Shown here: positions 50,115 to 58,346 of the stretch, piece after piece | How the letters are laid out: each line of letters starts with the position of its first letter | How positions within the stretch are numbered: the stretch's first letter is position 1 | Assembly (NCBI GenBank): GCA_964567685.1 | Contig: CAZMNO010000006.1 | Location: 46,520 to 110,519 of the forward strand | Source of the DNA: UBA5972 sp964567685 | GTDB lineage: Bacteria > Pseudomonadota > Alphaproteobacteria > Rhodobacterales > Rhodobacteraceae | Length of the DNA stretch: 64,000 nucleotides | Reading direction: 5' to 3' | Program-made: the position numbers and the translations under genes | The notes under the pieces: model-generated | Databases searched by the model: none | What the model saw: only the letters and a program-made list of their open reading frames with translations | What the model was told of the DNA's origin: nothing

Positions 50115-50795
50115 TCAGGCCTTTTTCAGAACCAGGATGCGGTTGTTGGCGGGCATTTTCAGGAGGGCCGAGAAGGTCAGGCCGCTGGTTTTGCCAAGGT
50201 CGGTGATTTCACCGGTGTCGCGCACGCCCCATTCCGGGTTATCTGCCCGCAATGCTTTATCAAACCGTGCGTTGCCGTCGCCTGTGTGTTCCCCTTCTTC
50301 GCGGAACGGGCCGTAAAAAGCGAGGAAACCCCCTTTATCAAGGGTTCGCGCAGCGCCGTTAATCAAGCCCTCGGTGACCGTGAATGGAGAGATGTGGATG
50401 ACGTTCATGCTGAGGATCAGTTTCAGCGGGCTGAGCGCTGAGACCTCCGGCCGCTTCGCCCAGTCGGATGCGGCATCAAGATAAATCGCCTGCCTCGTAT
50501 CTGCCTGCGCAAAGCGACGCCAGGCGTCAATGCTTTTCAGATGAACCTGATCGTAATCCGAGGGTGTCCATGTGAGGGAGGGAAAGGCACGGGCAAAGGC
50601 CAGAATGTGCTGGCCTGTGCCCGAGCCGATCTCAAGCGCGTTGCCGGTTGAACCATCCAGAAATGACGACAGCCCGTCGATGACGGGCTGGTAATTCTTT
50701 TCAAAAACGGCGGAAGACATGCGCCCGTCGGATGTTGTCAGAACCGATCCCGGTCGGAACCTTGCGGTATGCCCGGTGGTTGGCTTTGCTGCCAC
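50115..50795 (-). CDS. DUF938 SAM-dependent methyltransferase
   Basis: 226 residues from 50795. Class I fold: GNALEIGSGTGQHILAFARA (SAM Gly motif), FPSLTWTPSDYDQVHLKSID, LSMNVIHISPFTVTEGLING and GGFLAFYGPFREEGEHTGDG. The DGRMSSAVFEKNYQPVIDGL stretch is the usual start of this family, so an ATG at 50720 would cut it; the longer start is kept but the exact position is unsure. Substrate unknown. It lies 2 bp after infC and may be co-transcribed. Confidence 0.85.
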   Translation of the reverse strand: MAAKPTTGHTARFRPGSVLTTSDGRMSSAVFEKNYQPVIDGLSSFLDGSTGNALEIGSGTGQHILAFARAFPSLTWTPSDYDQVHLKSIDAWRRFAQADTRQAIYLDAASDWAKRPEVSALSPLKLILSMNVIHISPFTVTEGLINGAARTLDKGGFLAFYGPFREEGEHTGDGNARFDKALRADNPEWGVRDTGEITDLGKTSGLTFSALLKMPANNRILVLKKA

Positions 50796-50797
50796 CT

Positions 50798-51340
50798 TTA
50801 CTTGGCCGGCCCGATCATCATGACCATCTGGCGACCTTCAAGCTTGGGCATGTTCTCGACCTTGCCCAGTTCCTCGACATCGGCAGCGACCCGCTGCAAA
50901 AGCTCCAGCCCCAGATTCTGGTGCGCCATTTCACGCCCACGAAAACGCATGGTGACCTTCACCTTGTCGCCGTTTTCCAGAAACTTGACCACGTTGCGCA
51001 TTTTGACTTCGTAGTCATGCGTATCGGTATTGGGGCGGAACTTGATCTCCTTGACCTCGATGGTCTTTTGCTTTTTCCGCGCTTCGGATTCACGTTTTTG
51101 CTGTTCGTATTTGAACTTGCCGAAATCCATCACCTTGCAGACGGGCGGCTTGGCGTTGGGCGATATCTCGACCAGATCAAGCCCGGCCTCTTCGGCCAGT
51201 TGCATGCCATGTGCGGGGGTTGTGACGCCGACATTTTCGCCTTCGGCGCCGATCAGTCGGATTTCAGTGTCGTTGATGCGTTCGTTCACGCGCGGTCCAG
51301 TGTCGCGCGTCGGGGGGGCGTTGTGGGGTCTGCGGGCTAT
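50798..51340 (-). CDS. infC: Translation initiation factor IF-3, probable AUA start
   Basis: About 180 residues if begun at ATA 51340 (ARRPHNAPPTRDTGPRVNER). N-domain: NDTEIRLIGAEGENVGVTTP and LAEEAGLDLVEISPNAKPPV, linker rich in Lys, C-domain: FRPNTDTHDYEVKMRNVVKF, KVTMRFRGREMAHQNLG. The ARRPHNAPP stretch is the typical N-terminus in Rhodobacterales but is preceded by no ATG/GTG/TTG; ATA sits where Met belongs, with AGGA about 10 nt upstream. Rare start codons in infC are known and serve autoregulation. A GTG at 51289 is the ordinary alternative (163 residues). Confidence 0.85.
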   Translation of the reverse strand: MARRPHNAPPTRDTGPRVNERINDTEIRLIGAEGENVGVTTPAHGMQLAEEAGLDLVEISPNAKPPVCKVMDFGKFKYEQQKRESEARKKQKTIEVKEIKFRPNTDTHDYEVKMRNVVKFLENGDKVKVTMRFRGREMAHQNLGLELLQRVAADVEELGKVENMPKLEGRQMVMMIGPAK

Positions 51341-51567
51341 TGGTTTCGAGTCCTTGTGTTGTTGAATTGAATTCGTGCCAAGCTATTCTGGCTGCGCCTT
51401 GGGTGCAAGCTACGGTTTGCAAGTGGATAACATTCGCCGCCGCGTCAAGACATTGATGCGTTCAGGGGGCCGATTTCCATTTGTTTTTGCTCTGGTGCGG
51501 CGATTGCGCCCAATTGGCACAGTTTTTCCTTGTATACAGTGTGCATTTGCCCGCAAGAAGGAGTGAG

Positions 51568-51603
51568 ATGTATTGGACCTGCTCACGCAGGTGTGCTGCC
51601 TGA
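51568..51603 (+). CDS. Candidate 11-residue leader peptide
   Basis: ATG at 51568 preceded by a strong AAGGAG ribosome site reads MYWTCSRRCAA then TGA, ending 11 bp before the next gene. The hairpin ACCTGC (51577-51582) with GCAGGT (51587-51592) lies inside it. It could act as a leader controlling the rod-protein gene, or be chance. Too short for any sequence test. Confidence 0.3.
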   Translation: MYWTCSRRCAA

Positions 51604-51614
51604 AAGGAAAAACA

Positions 51615-52286
51615 ATGAAACGGGTAACCTGGCTGCTGATCATAGCTGCGATTGTTATCGGCGGATACGCCTATTATTCAAATGAACAGGCAAAAGAGGC
51701 GGCGCGGATTGAAGCCGCTGAAAAGGCCGCTGCAGAAGCTAAGGCCGCGGAAGAGGCGGCGGCTGCGAAAGCGGCGGAAGAAGCTGCTGCTGCAGCTAAG
51801 GCTGCTGAGGAAGCTGCCGCTGCCAAAGCCGCTGAAGAAGCGGCAGCGGCTGCGAAGGCCGCCGAAGAGGCCGCTGCTGCGAAGGCTGCAGAAGAAGCTG
51901 CTGCTGCAAAGGCTGCGGAGGAAGCTGCCGCTGCCGCTGCTAAGGCGGCTGAGGAAGCTGCTGCGAAAGCCGCTGAAGAGGCTGCGGCTGCTGCCAAAGC
52001 GGCCGAGGAAGCTGCTGCCAAGGCTGCCGAAGAAGAGGCAAACGCAGAAGCAGAAGCCGCAGCGAAAGCCGCTGAAGAAGCCGCCGCCGCGGCTGCCAAA
52101 GCTGCAGAGGAGGCCGCTGCCAAAGCTGCCGAAGAGGCCAAGCATGTGGAAGAGGCGAAAGCCGCCCGCGTCGCGGCCGAGGCTGCGGCAGGCGAAACAG
52201 AGACCTTCGTTCCGGCAAAAGGTGGCCCGCTGGCCTCACCTCCGGCCCGGGCGATCTGCATGGAGTGCCATACTCCTGCGGAGTGA
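51615..52286 (+). CDS. Membrane-anchored Ala/Lys/Glu rod protein ending in CXXCH
   Basis: 223 residues from ATG 51615 (AAAGGAAAAAC ribosome site). Residues 4-22 form one membrane helix (VTWLLIIAAIVIGGYAYYS) with a positive N-terminus, placing the rest outside the cytoplasm. Residues about 25-190 are about 17 imperfect KAAEEAAAA-type repeats, a TolA-like single alpha-helix or coiled coil. The end is ETETFVPAKGGPLASPPAR then ICMECHTPAE, where Cys215, Cys218 and His219 give a CXXCH c-type haem motif four residues from the C-terminus. Whether haem is attached is unknown; Zn or a disulfide are alternatives. No partner genes nearby. Confidence 0.8.
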   Translation: MKRVTWLLIIAAIVIGGYAYYSNEQAKEAARIEAAEKAAAEAKAAEEAAAAKAAEEAAAAAKAAEEAAAAKAAEEAAAAAKAAEEAAAAKAAEEAAAAKAAEEAAAAAAKAAEEAAAKAAEEAAAAAKAAEEAAAKAAEEEANAEAEAAAKAAEEAAAAAAKAAEEAAAKAAEEAKHVEEAKAARVAAEAAAGETETFVPAKGGPLASPPARAICMECHTPAE

Positions 52287-52308
52287 GTTTCAAACTCTGA
52301 GTAAAACG

Positions 52309-52335
52309 AAAGGGTCGCAAGTTTTGCGGCCCTTT
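52309..52335. terminator. Bidirectional terminator between rod gene and thrS
   Basis: AAAGGGTCGCAA (52309-52320) pairs with TTGCGGCCCTTT (52324-52335), with one T-G pair and a 3-nt loop; pyrimidine-rich DNA follows on the plus side and TTTTAC on the minus side. It sits between convergent gene ends. Confidence 0.85.
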
Positions 52336-52343
52336 CTTGTTTG

Positions 52344-54454
52344 TCAGGCGTTTGTCCGCAGATCCGGCGGCAAGGCTTCTGCGGCAAGAAGCTGCACCAC
52401 CTCTTCAAAACCAAGCNNNNNNNNNNNNNNNNNNNNNNNNNNNNNNNNNNNNNNNNNNNNNNNNNNNNNNNNNNNNNNNNNNNNNNNNNNNNNNNNNNNN
52501 NNNNNNNNNNNNNNNNATCCGGCGGCAAGGCTTCTGCGGCAAGAAGCTGCACCACCTCTTCAAAACCAAGCACTTTTGAGCCCTTGTCGCCAAGGCGGCG
52601 CATCGAAACTGTGCGCTCCTCGACCTCTTTCATGCCGATGGCCAGAATGACCGGCACTTTGCCCACCGAATGCTCGCGCACCTTGTAGTTGATCTTTTCA
52701 TTGCGCGTATCTGACTCGGCCCTCAGACCAGCGGCTTTCAGCCCCTCAACGACTTGGTTCACATAATCGTCGGCATCCGAAACGATCGAGGCAACCACGA
52801 TCTGCCGCGGTGCCAGCCACAGCGGGAAGCGCCCGGCGTAGTTTTCGATCAGAACACCAAGGAAACGCTCAAACGAACCAAGCGTCGCGCGGTGCAGCAT
52901 CACAGGCGTGTGCTTGGCCCCGTCTTCGCCGACATATTCGGCCTCCAGCCGTTCGGGCAGCACGAAATCGGCCTGAAACGTGCCAAGCTGCCATTCGCGA
53001 CCGATTGCATCGGTCAGCTTGAAATCAAGCTTGGGCCCGTAAAACGCGCCTTCGCCGGGGTCGACCTCGTAAGGCAGGTCCAGTGCCTTGATGGCGCTTT
53101 CAAGCGCCACTTCAGCCTGATCCCAGACTTCATCTGAGCCTGCGCGCACTTCGGGGCGGGTAGAAAACTTGATCTCAAAATGGTCAAAACCAAGGTCTTT
53201 GTAGACCCGCGTGAGCAACTCGATGAATTTCTTGGTTTCCGCAGCGATCTGATCCCGAGTGCAGAAAATATGCGCGTCATCCTGGGTGAAGCCGCGCACC
53301 CGCATCAGCCCGTGCATCGAACCTGAGCTTTCATAGCGGTGGCACGAGCCGAATTCTGCCAGCCTGAGTGGCAGATCACGATAGGATTTCAGACCCTGAT
53401 TATAGACCTGCACATGACAGGGGCAGTTCATCGGTTTTAACGCATTGGTGCGCTTTTCATTGGCATGTTCTTCATCGATTTCGGTGATGAACATGTTTTC
53501 GCGGTATTTGTCCCAATGGCCTGAGGCTTCCCAGAGCTTGCGGTCGACCACCTCGGGCGTGTTGATCTCAAAATACCCGTCGGCGATCTGGCGGCGGCGC
53601 ATGTAATCCTGCAGAACCCGGTAAAGTGTCCAGCCGTTTGGGTGCCAGAAGATCATGCCCGGGGCCTCTTCCTGCATGTGGAAAAGATCCATCTCGCGCC
53701 CCAGCTTGCGGTGGTCGCGTTTCTCCGCCTCTTCCAGCATATGCAGATGCGCCTTGAGGTCGTTCTTGTTCTTGAACGCCACCCCATAAATCCGCTGCAG
53801 CATCTTGTTTTTGCTGTCACCACGCCAATAGGCCCCGGCAACCGAGGTCAGCTTGAACGCATCGGCAGGCACCTGGCCTGTATGAACCAGATGCGGACCC
53901 CGGCACAAATCCTGCCAGTGGCCGTGCCAGTACATTCGGATCTGCTCGCCTTCCGGGATCATGCCGACCAGTTCGACCTTGTAGGGCTCATTATTGGCTT
54001 CATAGAACTTGAGTGCCCGCTCACGCTCCCACAATTCGGTTGTGACCGGTTCGCGCTTGTTGATGATCTCGCGCATTTTCTTTTCGATCATGCCGAGGTC
54101 TTCCGAGGAAAACGGCTCCTCCCGGTCAAAATCATAGTAAAACCCGTTATCGATCACCGGCCCGATAGTGACTTTGACATCCGGCCAGATCTCCTGCACG
54201 GCGCGCGCCATGATATGGGCGGCGTCATGGCGGATGAGCTCAAGCGCCTGTGCGTCGTCTTTCATCGTGTGAATGGCGAAATCGCTGTCAGCAGTGATCG
54301 GCTGGCTGAGGTCGCTGTGCTTGCCGTTGATCGAGCAGGATATGGCGGCTTTGGAAAGCGATTTGGAGATATCGGCAGCAACATCCATGCCAGTAACGCC
54401 GCTTGCGTAGCTGCGTTTGTTGCCATCGGGAAGGGTCAGGGAAATATCGGCCAT
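52344..54454 (-). CDS. thrS: Threonyl-tRNA synthetase, interrupted by a scaffold gap
   Basis: N-terminus at 54454 (ADISLTLPDGNKRSYASGVT, TGS domain). Editing domain (RHDAAHIMARAVQEIWPDVK, HxxxH), then catalytic class II core: ALKPMNCPCHVQVYNQ, RLAEFGSCHRYESSGSMHGL, FYGPKLDFKLTDAIGREW, and anticodon domain FPLWLAPRQIVVASI. The 100 N at 52417-52516 are flanked by identical 55-bp sequences. Collapsing that overlap gives an uninterrupted 651-residue protein ending GFEEVVQLLAAEALPPD LRTNA with TGA at 52346-52344. Charges tRNA-Thr; a tRNA-Thr gene lies at 63779. Confidence 0.93.
52362..52571. other. Scaffold gap (100 N) flanked by identical 55-bp ends
   Basis: Bases 52362-52416 are identical to 52517-52571 (both start ATCCGGCGGCAAGGCTTCTG), with Ns 52417-52516 between. 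The flanks are the same piece of thrS. This is the signature of two contigs that overlap by one k-mer but were joined by a default gap. Real sequence here should be 155 bp shorter. Confidence 0.95.
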
Positions 54455-54590
54455 GTCGGCTCTGCTCCATCGGTTTGGCGCCTACGAAACGCCCGGTTGC
54501 GGTTATGAGAGGGCGTTCTGAACGGGCTTTGATTGCTTGTCAATGTTCGATGCCTGTGCACTATGGCGATTGATGTAAAAGGAGGACATA

Positions 54591-55406
54591 ATGGCCGAAG
54601 TGGACTGGGCGCGCTTGAAAGCGCATGAGCTGCGGGTTTTAGCGGATCAGAACGCGGTGGTGATCCTGCCGGTGGCGTCGATCGAGCAGCACGGGCCGCA
54701 TCTGCCGGTGATGACCGATACCAGGCTAGGTCAGGAAATCGCTCATCGTGCGGCGCGCAAAGCCTATGCCAAGCGCCCGACTGTGGTGACGCCGGTGGTC
54801 TGGTCCGGGCTCAGCGAGCATCATATGCCTTTTGGTGGCACGCTGACCCTGTCGCACTCAACCTTTCGCGCCGTCATTCGTGACCTGATCGAGGCGATTG
54901 TGCGGCATGGGTTTCGCGATATCCTGATTTCCAACAGCCATGGCGGCAATATCATTGCTCTGCAGGCGATCCTTGATGAGCTGACGCCGCAATTTGAGGC
55001 GGTTCTGGTGTCCACCACCTATGTCACCGAAGCCGGGAAAGACCTGTCGCAATATCTGGAAGATCAGCCCAACATCATGCATGCCGGAGAAGGGGAAACC
55101 TCGATGATGATGGTTTGCGAGCCTGATCTGGTGGATGCAAGCGACCTTGCGAACCTTGCCAGCCCGATGGAGGGCAAACGGTTTCTTGAAGCGGGAAAAG
55201 GCTCTTATCGCTGGCGGCCGTTTGCCCATGTGACGGCAAACGGGCTGGCCGGTGTGCCGGAAAACTCAAATCCCGACAAAGGCGAAAAGATGCTGGAAGC
55301 CGGGGCCGAGGCGCTGGCGCGCCTGATCACCGATCCTGAAACTTGGGAAGACCCGCGCGACCTGCGCGAGGGAGGTACGGCTGGCGTGCCCTTTCGGGTA
55401 GAGTGA
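54591..55406 (+). CDS. Creatininase-family amidohydrolase
   Basis: 271 residues with an AAAGGAGGA ribosome site. Metal ligands typical of the family: VASIEQHGPHLPVMTDTRLG (Glu, His, Asp), ISNSHGGNIIALQAILDEL and MHAGEGETSMMMVCEPDLV (Glu). Family members hydrolyse cyclic amides (creatinine, others) or cleave formamides. No creatine genes are nearby, so the substrate is open. A kynurenine formamidase role is unproven speculation. Confidence 0.9.
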   Translation: MAEVDWARLKAHELRVLADQNAVVILPVASIEQHGPHLPVMTDTRLGQEIAHRAARKAYAKRPTVVTPVVWSGLSEHHMPFGGTLTLSHSTFRAVIRDLIEAIVRHGFRDILISNSHGGNIIALQAILDELTPQFEAVLVSTTYVTEAGKDLSQYLEDQPNIMHAGEGETSMMMVCEPDLVDASDLANLASPMEGKRFLEAGKGSYRWRPFAHVTANGLAGVPENSNPDKGEKMLEAGAEALARLITDPETWEDPRDLREGGTAGVPFRVE

Positions 55407-55485
55407 AGCCGTATTCAGACAAAACTTTATCCTGTGCCGGGAAACGGCGTAAGTTTCCCGGATAGTTTGTGCCAAGGGGGAAAAT

Positions 55486-56358
55486 ATGTTGAGAGAACCG
55501 GAACCGGCCAGCCGGGATTATGTTGGTGAACTGTCGGACCCGAAACGCTGGAACGCATTTCAGCCAAGGATCGACGACGTCGTCGTTTGTACCCCGCCGA
55601 AATCCGGGACGACCTGGACTCAAGGCATTCTGGCTTTGCTAATTTCTGGCGATCCTTTGGTGAACGCCGATACCGCGATTAAATCACCGTGGATTGACAT
55701 CACTGTGCGTGAAATAGGCGAAGTGATGGACCGGCTTGCCGCACAGGATCATCGCAGGCAAGTGAAGACACATACTCCATTGGACGGAATTCCGGTCTGG
55801 CCTGACCTTCGGTACATAACCGTTTACCGGCACCCGATAGACGTCCATTTTTCGATGCGAAAACATAATAAAAACATGAACCTAGATGTTATGGATAAGT
55901 ATTTTCCGGATGACCTGTCCGAAGGTTTCCGCATTTTTCTGGAGGGCGAGCATTCCGACGCAGTGAGCTTGGATTCCATTATTAACCACTATCGCCAAAC
56001 ACTGGTTCGAGAGCCACGGGAGAACATTCTGCGGCTTCATTACAAAGACATGTTGGTGGACCTTGCGGAGGCGGTGGCGCAAATTTCGGGATATGTCGGC
56101 ATATCACACCCGCCGGAATTGATGGCCAAACTGGTGGAAGCCGCGACCTTCGATAGTATGCGCACCAATGCCTACCGTTTCACCCCGTCTGCAGGGCAGG
56201 GGTTCTGGCAAAACGACAAGGAGTTCTTCAGCAGTGCCTCGTCGAACAAATGGGAGGGGAAGCTGACCCCGGACGATCTGGCGGCCTATGATGCCCGGAT
56301 TTCCCAAATGCTATCGCCTGAGGAAAGGGCTTGGCTGGAATGGGGCGGTAGGGCATAG
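55486..56358 (+). CDS. Sulfotransferase domain protein
   Basis: 290 residues. Sulfotransfer_1 type: 5'-phosphosulfate loop VVVCTPPKSGTTWTQGILAL, a conserved catalytic His in VKTHTPLDGIPVWPDL and 3'-phosphate motif YITVYRHPIDVHFSMRKHNK, with GQGFWQNDKEFF and ISQMLSPEERAWLEWGGRA at the end. Moves sulfate from PAPS to an unknown hydroxyl or amine. Cytosolic; different from the split TPR-sulfotransferase and the protein at 61070. Confidence 0.9.
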   Translation: MLREPEPASRDYVGELSDPKRWNAFQPRIDDVVVCTPPKSGTTWTQGILALLISGDPLVNADTAIKSPWIDITVREIGEVMDRLAAQDHRRQVKTHTPLDGIPVWPDLRYITVYRHPIDVHFSMRKHNKNMNLDVMDKYFPDDLSEGFRIFLEGEHSDAVSLDSIINHYRQTLVREPRENILRLHYKDMLVDLAEAVAQISGYVGISHPPELMAKLVEAATFDSMRTNAYRFTPSAGQGFWQNDKEFFSSASSNKWEGKLTPDDLAAYDARISQMLSPEERAWLEWGGRA

Positions 56359-56396
56359 ATTTCGCCAGAACGCATGAGATACGCAGAAAGAACACC

Positions 56397-57164
56397 ATGA
56401 CACCTGACTACCTAGAAACCCCTTCGGGTCGTCGCATTGCCTATCACCAGACCAAAGGGCAGGGGCCGGGAGTGGTGTTTCTGGGCGGATTCAAATCTGA
56501 CATGACCGGCACCAAGGCAATTTACCTGCAGGAATGGGCTGAACGGACCGGGCGGGCGTTTCTGCGCTTTGACTATTCCGGGCATGGCCAGTCGTCTGAG
56601 GATTTTCTTGACGGTTGCATTGGCGACTGGGCCGAGGACGCGATGGCTGCGGTCAGTGCGCTGACCACGGGAAAGCAGATATTGGTCGGGTCTTCGATGG
56701 GCGGCTGGATCGCGCTATTGCTGGCGCGCGCCATGCCCGAGCGGGTGGCCGGGCTGGTCGGGATTGCCGCAGCGCCTGATTTCACCGAAGACGATATGTG
56801 GCCTGGATTTGATGCGGCGCAGAAACGGGCACTGGCTGAGGTGGGGCAGGTTGAGCTGCCGTCGGACTATTCCGACGAGCCCTACATCATCACCAGACGC
56901 CTGATCGAGGACGGTCGCAACCAGCTTGTGTTGCGCACGCCGCTTGATTTGCCGTTTCCGGTGCGTTTCCTGCAAGGGACGGCGGATGAAGATGTCGATG
57001 TTTCGGTCGCCTTGCGAATTCTCGACCATGTCACGGGTGGCGATATTCGCCTGACTCTGATCAAAGGGGCCGATCACCGGTTTTCAAACCCTGCAAATCT
57101 CAGGCTTATCCAAAAGACCATTCATTCAGTGACGATGGCCGTCACGCAACAGGCAAACTCCTGA
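56397..57164 (+). CDS. Alpha/beta hydrolase
   Basis: 255 residues. Nucleophile elbow ILVGSSMGGWIALLLARAMP (Ser), acid likely in VRFLQGTADEDVDVSVAL and His in IKGADHRFSN. Resembles small carboxylesterases/palmitoyl-thioesterase-like hydrolases. Substrate unknown. Its stop overlaps the probable CTG start of the transporter that follows, suggesting coupling. Confidence 0.9.
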   Translation: MTPDYLETPSGRRIAYHQTKGQGPGVVFLGGFKSDMTGTKAIYLQEWAERTGRAFLRFDYSGHGQSSEDFLDGCIGDWAEDAMAAVSALTTGKQILVGSSMGGWIALLLARAMPERVAGLVGIAAAPDFTEDDMWPGFDAAQKRALAEVGQVELPSDYSDEPYIITRRLIEDGRNQLVLRTPLDLPFPVRFLQGTADEDVDVSVALRILDHVTGGDIRLTLIKGADHRFSNPANLRLIQKTIHSVTMAVTQQANS

Positions 57165-58024
57165 AACCCCTTGATATCCTTTTGGCGATCTCGGTTCCCG
57201 TTATCTGGGGGCTGGGGTTTACGCTGGCCAAGGTGGCGTTTGTTTTTGCCGAGTTTCCGCCGATATTGCTGATGGGGTTCCGCTTTTCGCTGGTGGCTCT
57301 GGTGCTGATCTGGTTTACCAGTCCGCCCTGGGGGTATATGCGGGCGATTTTCTGGATTTCGCTGGTCAGCGCGACAATTCAGTATTCGCTGACCTTCACC
57401 GGGCTGACCGGCATCAATGCCTCAACCGCGATTATCGTCGTTCAGCTTGAATTTCCGTTCATGGCGCTGCTGGCCAGTCTCTTTCTGAAGGACCATCTGG
57501 GTTGGCGACGCGTTGCCGGGGTTGCCTTTGCCTTTCTGGGCATCCTGTTGATCGCCGGGCAGCCGCATCTGAGGCAGGATCTGTTTTCGGTGGGGCTGGT
57601 CATGGGGGGTGCGATGACCTGGGCCATCGGGCAGATCATGATCAAACAGAAACTTGATGGTGCCGTTGGCGGCTTTACCCTGATTGCCTGGGTCGCAGCC
57701 TTCGCCGCACCTCAGCTTTTCCTTGCTTCATACCTCTTTGAAGACAACCAGATCGAGGTTATTCGCAACACCGGGCTGATCGGCTGGGGGGTTGTGCTTT
57801 ATCTGGCGCTGGTGATGACGGCACTTGGCTATACCATCTGGTATCACATGCTGGGCAAATACCCGGTCAGCCAGGTCGGCCCGTTTTTACTGTTGCTGCC
57901 TGTGTCGTCAATTGCCGGTGGTGCCCTCATGCTGGGCGAACGGCTGACAGCGCACGAATTGCTGGGGGGCATCATCGTGATCATCGGGGTGTGGTTCGTG
58001 ACGGTGCAGCGAAAACCGGCGTAG
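57161..58024 (+). CDS. EamA/DMT-family transporter, probable CTG start
   Basis: About 287 residues. Ten hydrophobic helices in two EamA repeats (ILLAISVPVIWGLGFTLAKV, MRAIFWISLVSATIQYSLTF, LFSVGLVMGGAMTWAIGQIM, LLGGIIVIIGVWFVTVQ). Reading from CTG 57161, which overlaps the upstream TGA (CTGA), gives the natural start KPLDILLAISVPVIWG for this family; no ATG/GTG exists there. A TTG at 57182 would lose seven residues. Confidence 0.82.
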   Translation: MKPLDILLAISVPVIWGLGFTLAKVAFVFAEFPPILLMGFRFSLVALVLIWFTSPPWGYMRAIFWISLVSATIQYSLTFTGLTGINASTAIIVVQLEFPFMALLASLFLKDHLGWRRVAGVAFAFLGILLIAGQPHLRQDLFSVGLVMGGAMTWAIGQIMIKQKLDGAVGGFTLIAWVAAFAAPQLFLASYLFEDNQIEVIRNTGLIGWGVVLYLALVMTALGYTIWYHMLGKYPVSQVGPFLLLLPVSSIAGGALMLGERLTAHELLGGIIVIIGVWFVTVQRKPA

Positions 58025-58031
58025 GCTGACC

Positions 58032-58223
58032 TTAGCGTTGCCAGAATTTCCAGCCGGACGCGAAAGTTTCACGCGGCGAGGGTTGGGTGGCATCGGCCTC
58101 AAGTGCGGCTTCGACCGCAATGCAGCAGGAATGCAACTCGCGCGCTTCAAGCACCTTTTCAATCGGAAACTCGACCCGGCCGATATCGCGCCGGTCCTTC
58201 GTCGGTGGGTAGGTTTTGCGCAT
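58032..58223 (-). CDS. Small conserved-looking protein of unknown function
   Basis: 63 residues: RKTYPPTKDRRDIGRVEFPI, EKVLEARELHSCCIAVEAAL, EADATQPSPRETFASGWKFW QR. A strong GGAAAGGAAG ribosome site right before the ATG makes this real despite small size. Charged, no membrane segment. Convergent with the transporter (8 bp apart). Confidence 0.65.
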   Translation of the reverse strand: MRKTYPPTKDRRDIGRVEFPIEKVLEARELHSCCIAVEAALEADATQPSPRETFASGWKFWQR

Positions 58224-58346
58224 CTTCCTTTCCTTTCAAGTTTGACAAAACTTAGCATATTTCTTCGCAAGAGCGTCAAAGAATTGATAAACTATCCGAA
58301 GTGGAGATGAAGTTCTTGTGAGAAGTCAATGAATTCAGGGGATAAT

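Noticed and set aside
51674..54454. A 926-residue minus frame joining thrS to an Ala/Ser-rich tail through the gap
   Set aside because: It only exists because of the 100 N; removing the duplicated 55 bp ends thrS at 52344.
54591..55406. Creatininase-family gene as the missing kynurenine formamidase
   Set aside because: KynB belongs to another family (cyclase type) and this gene is 11 kb away from the kyn operon; no sequence support.
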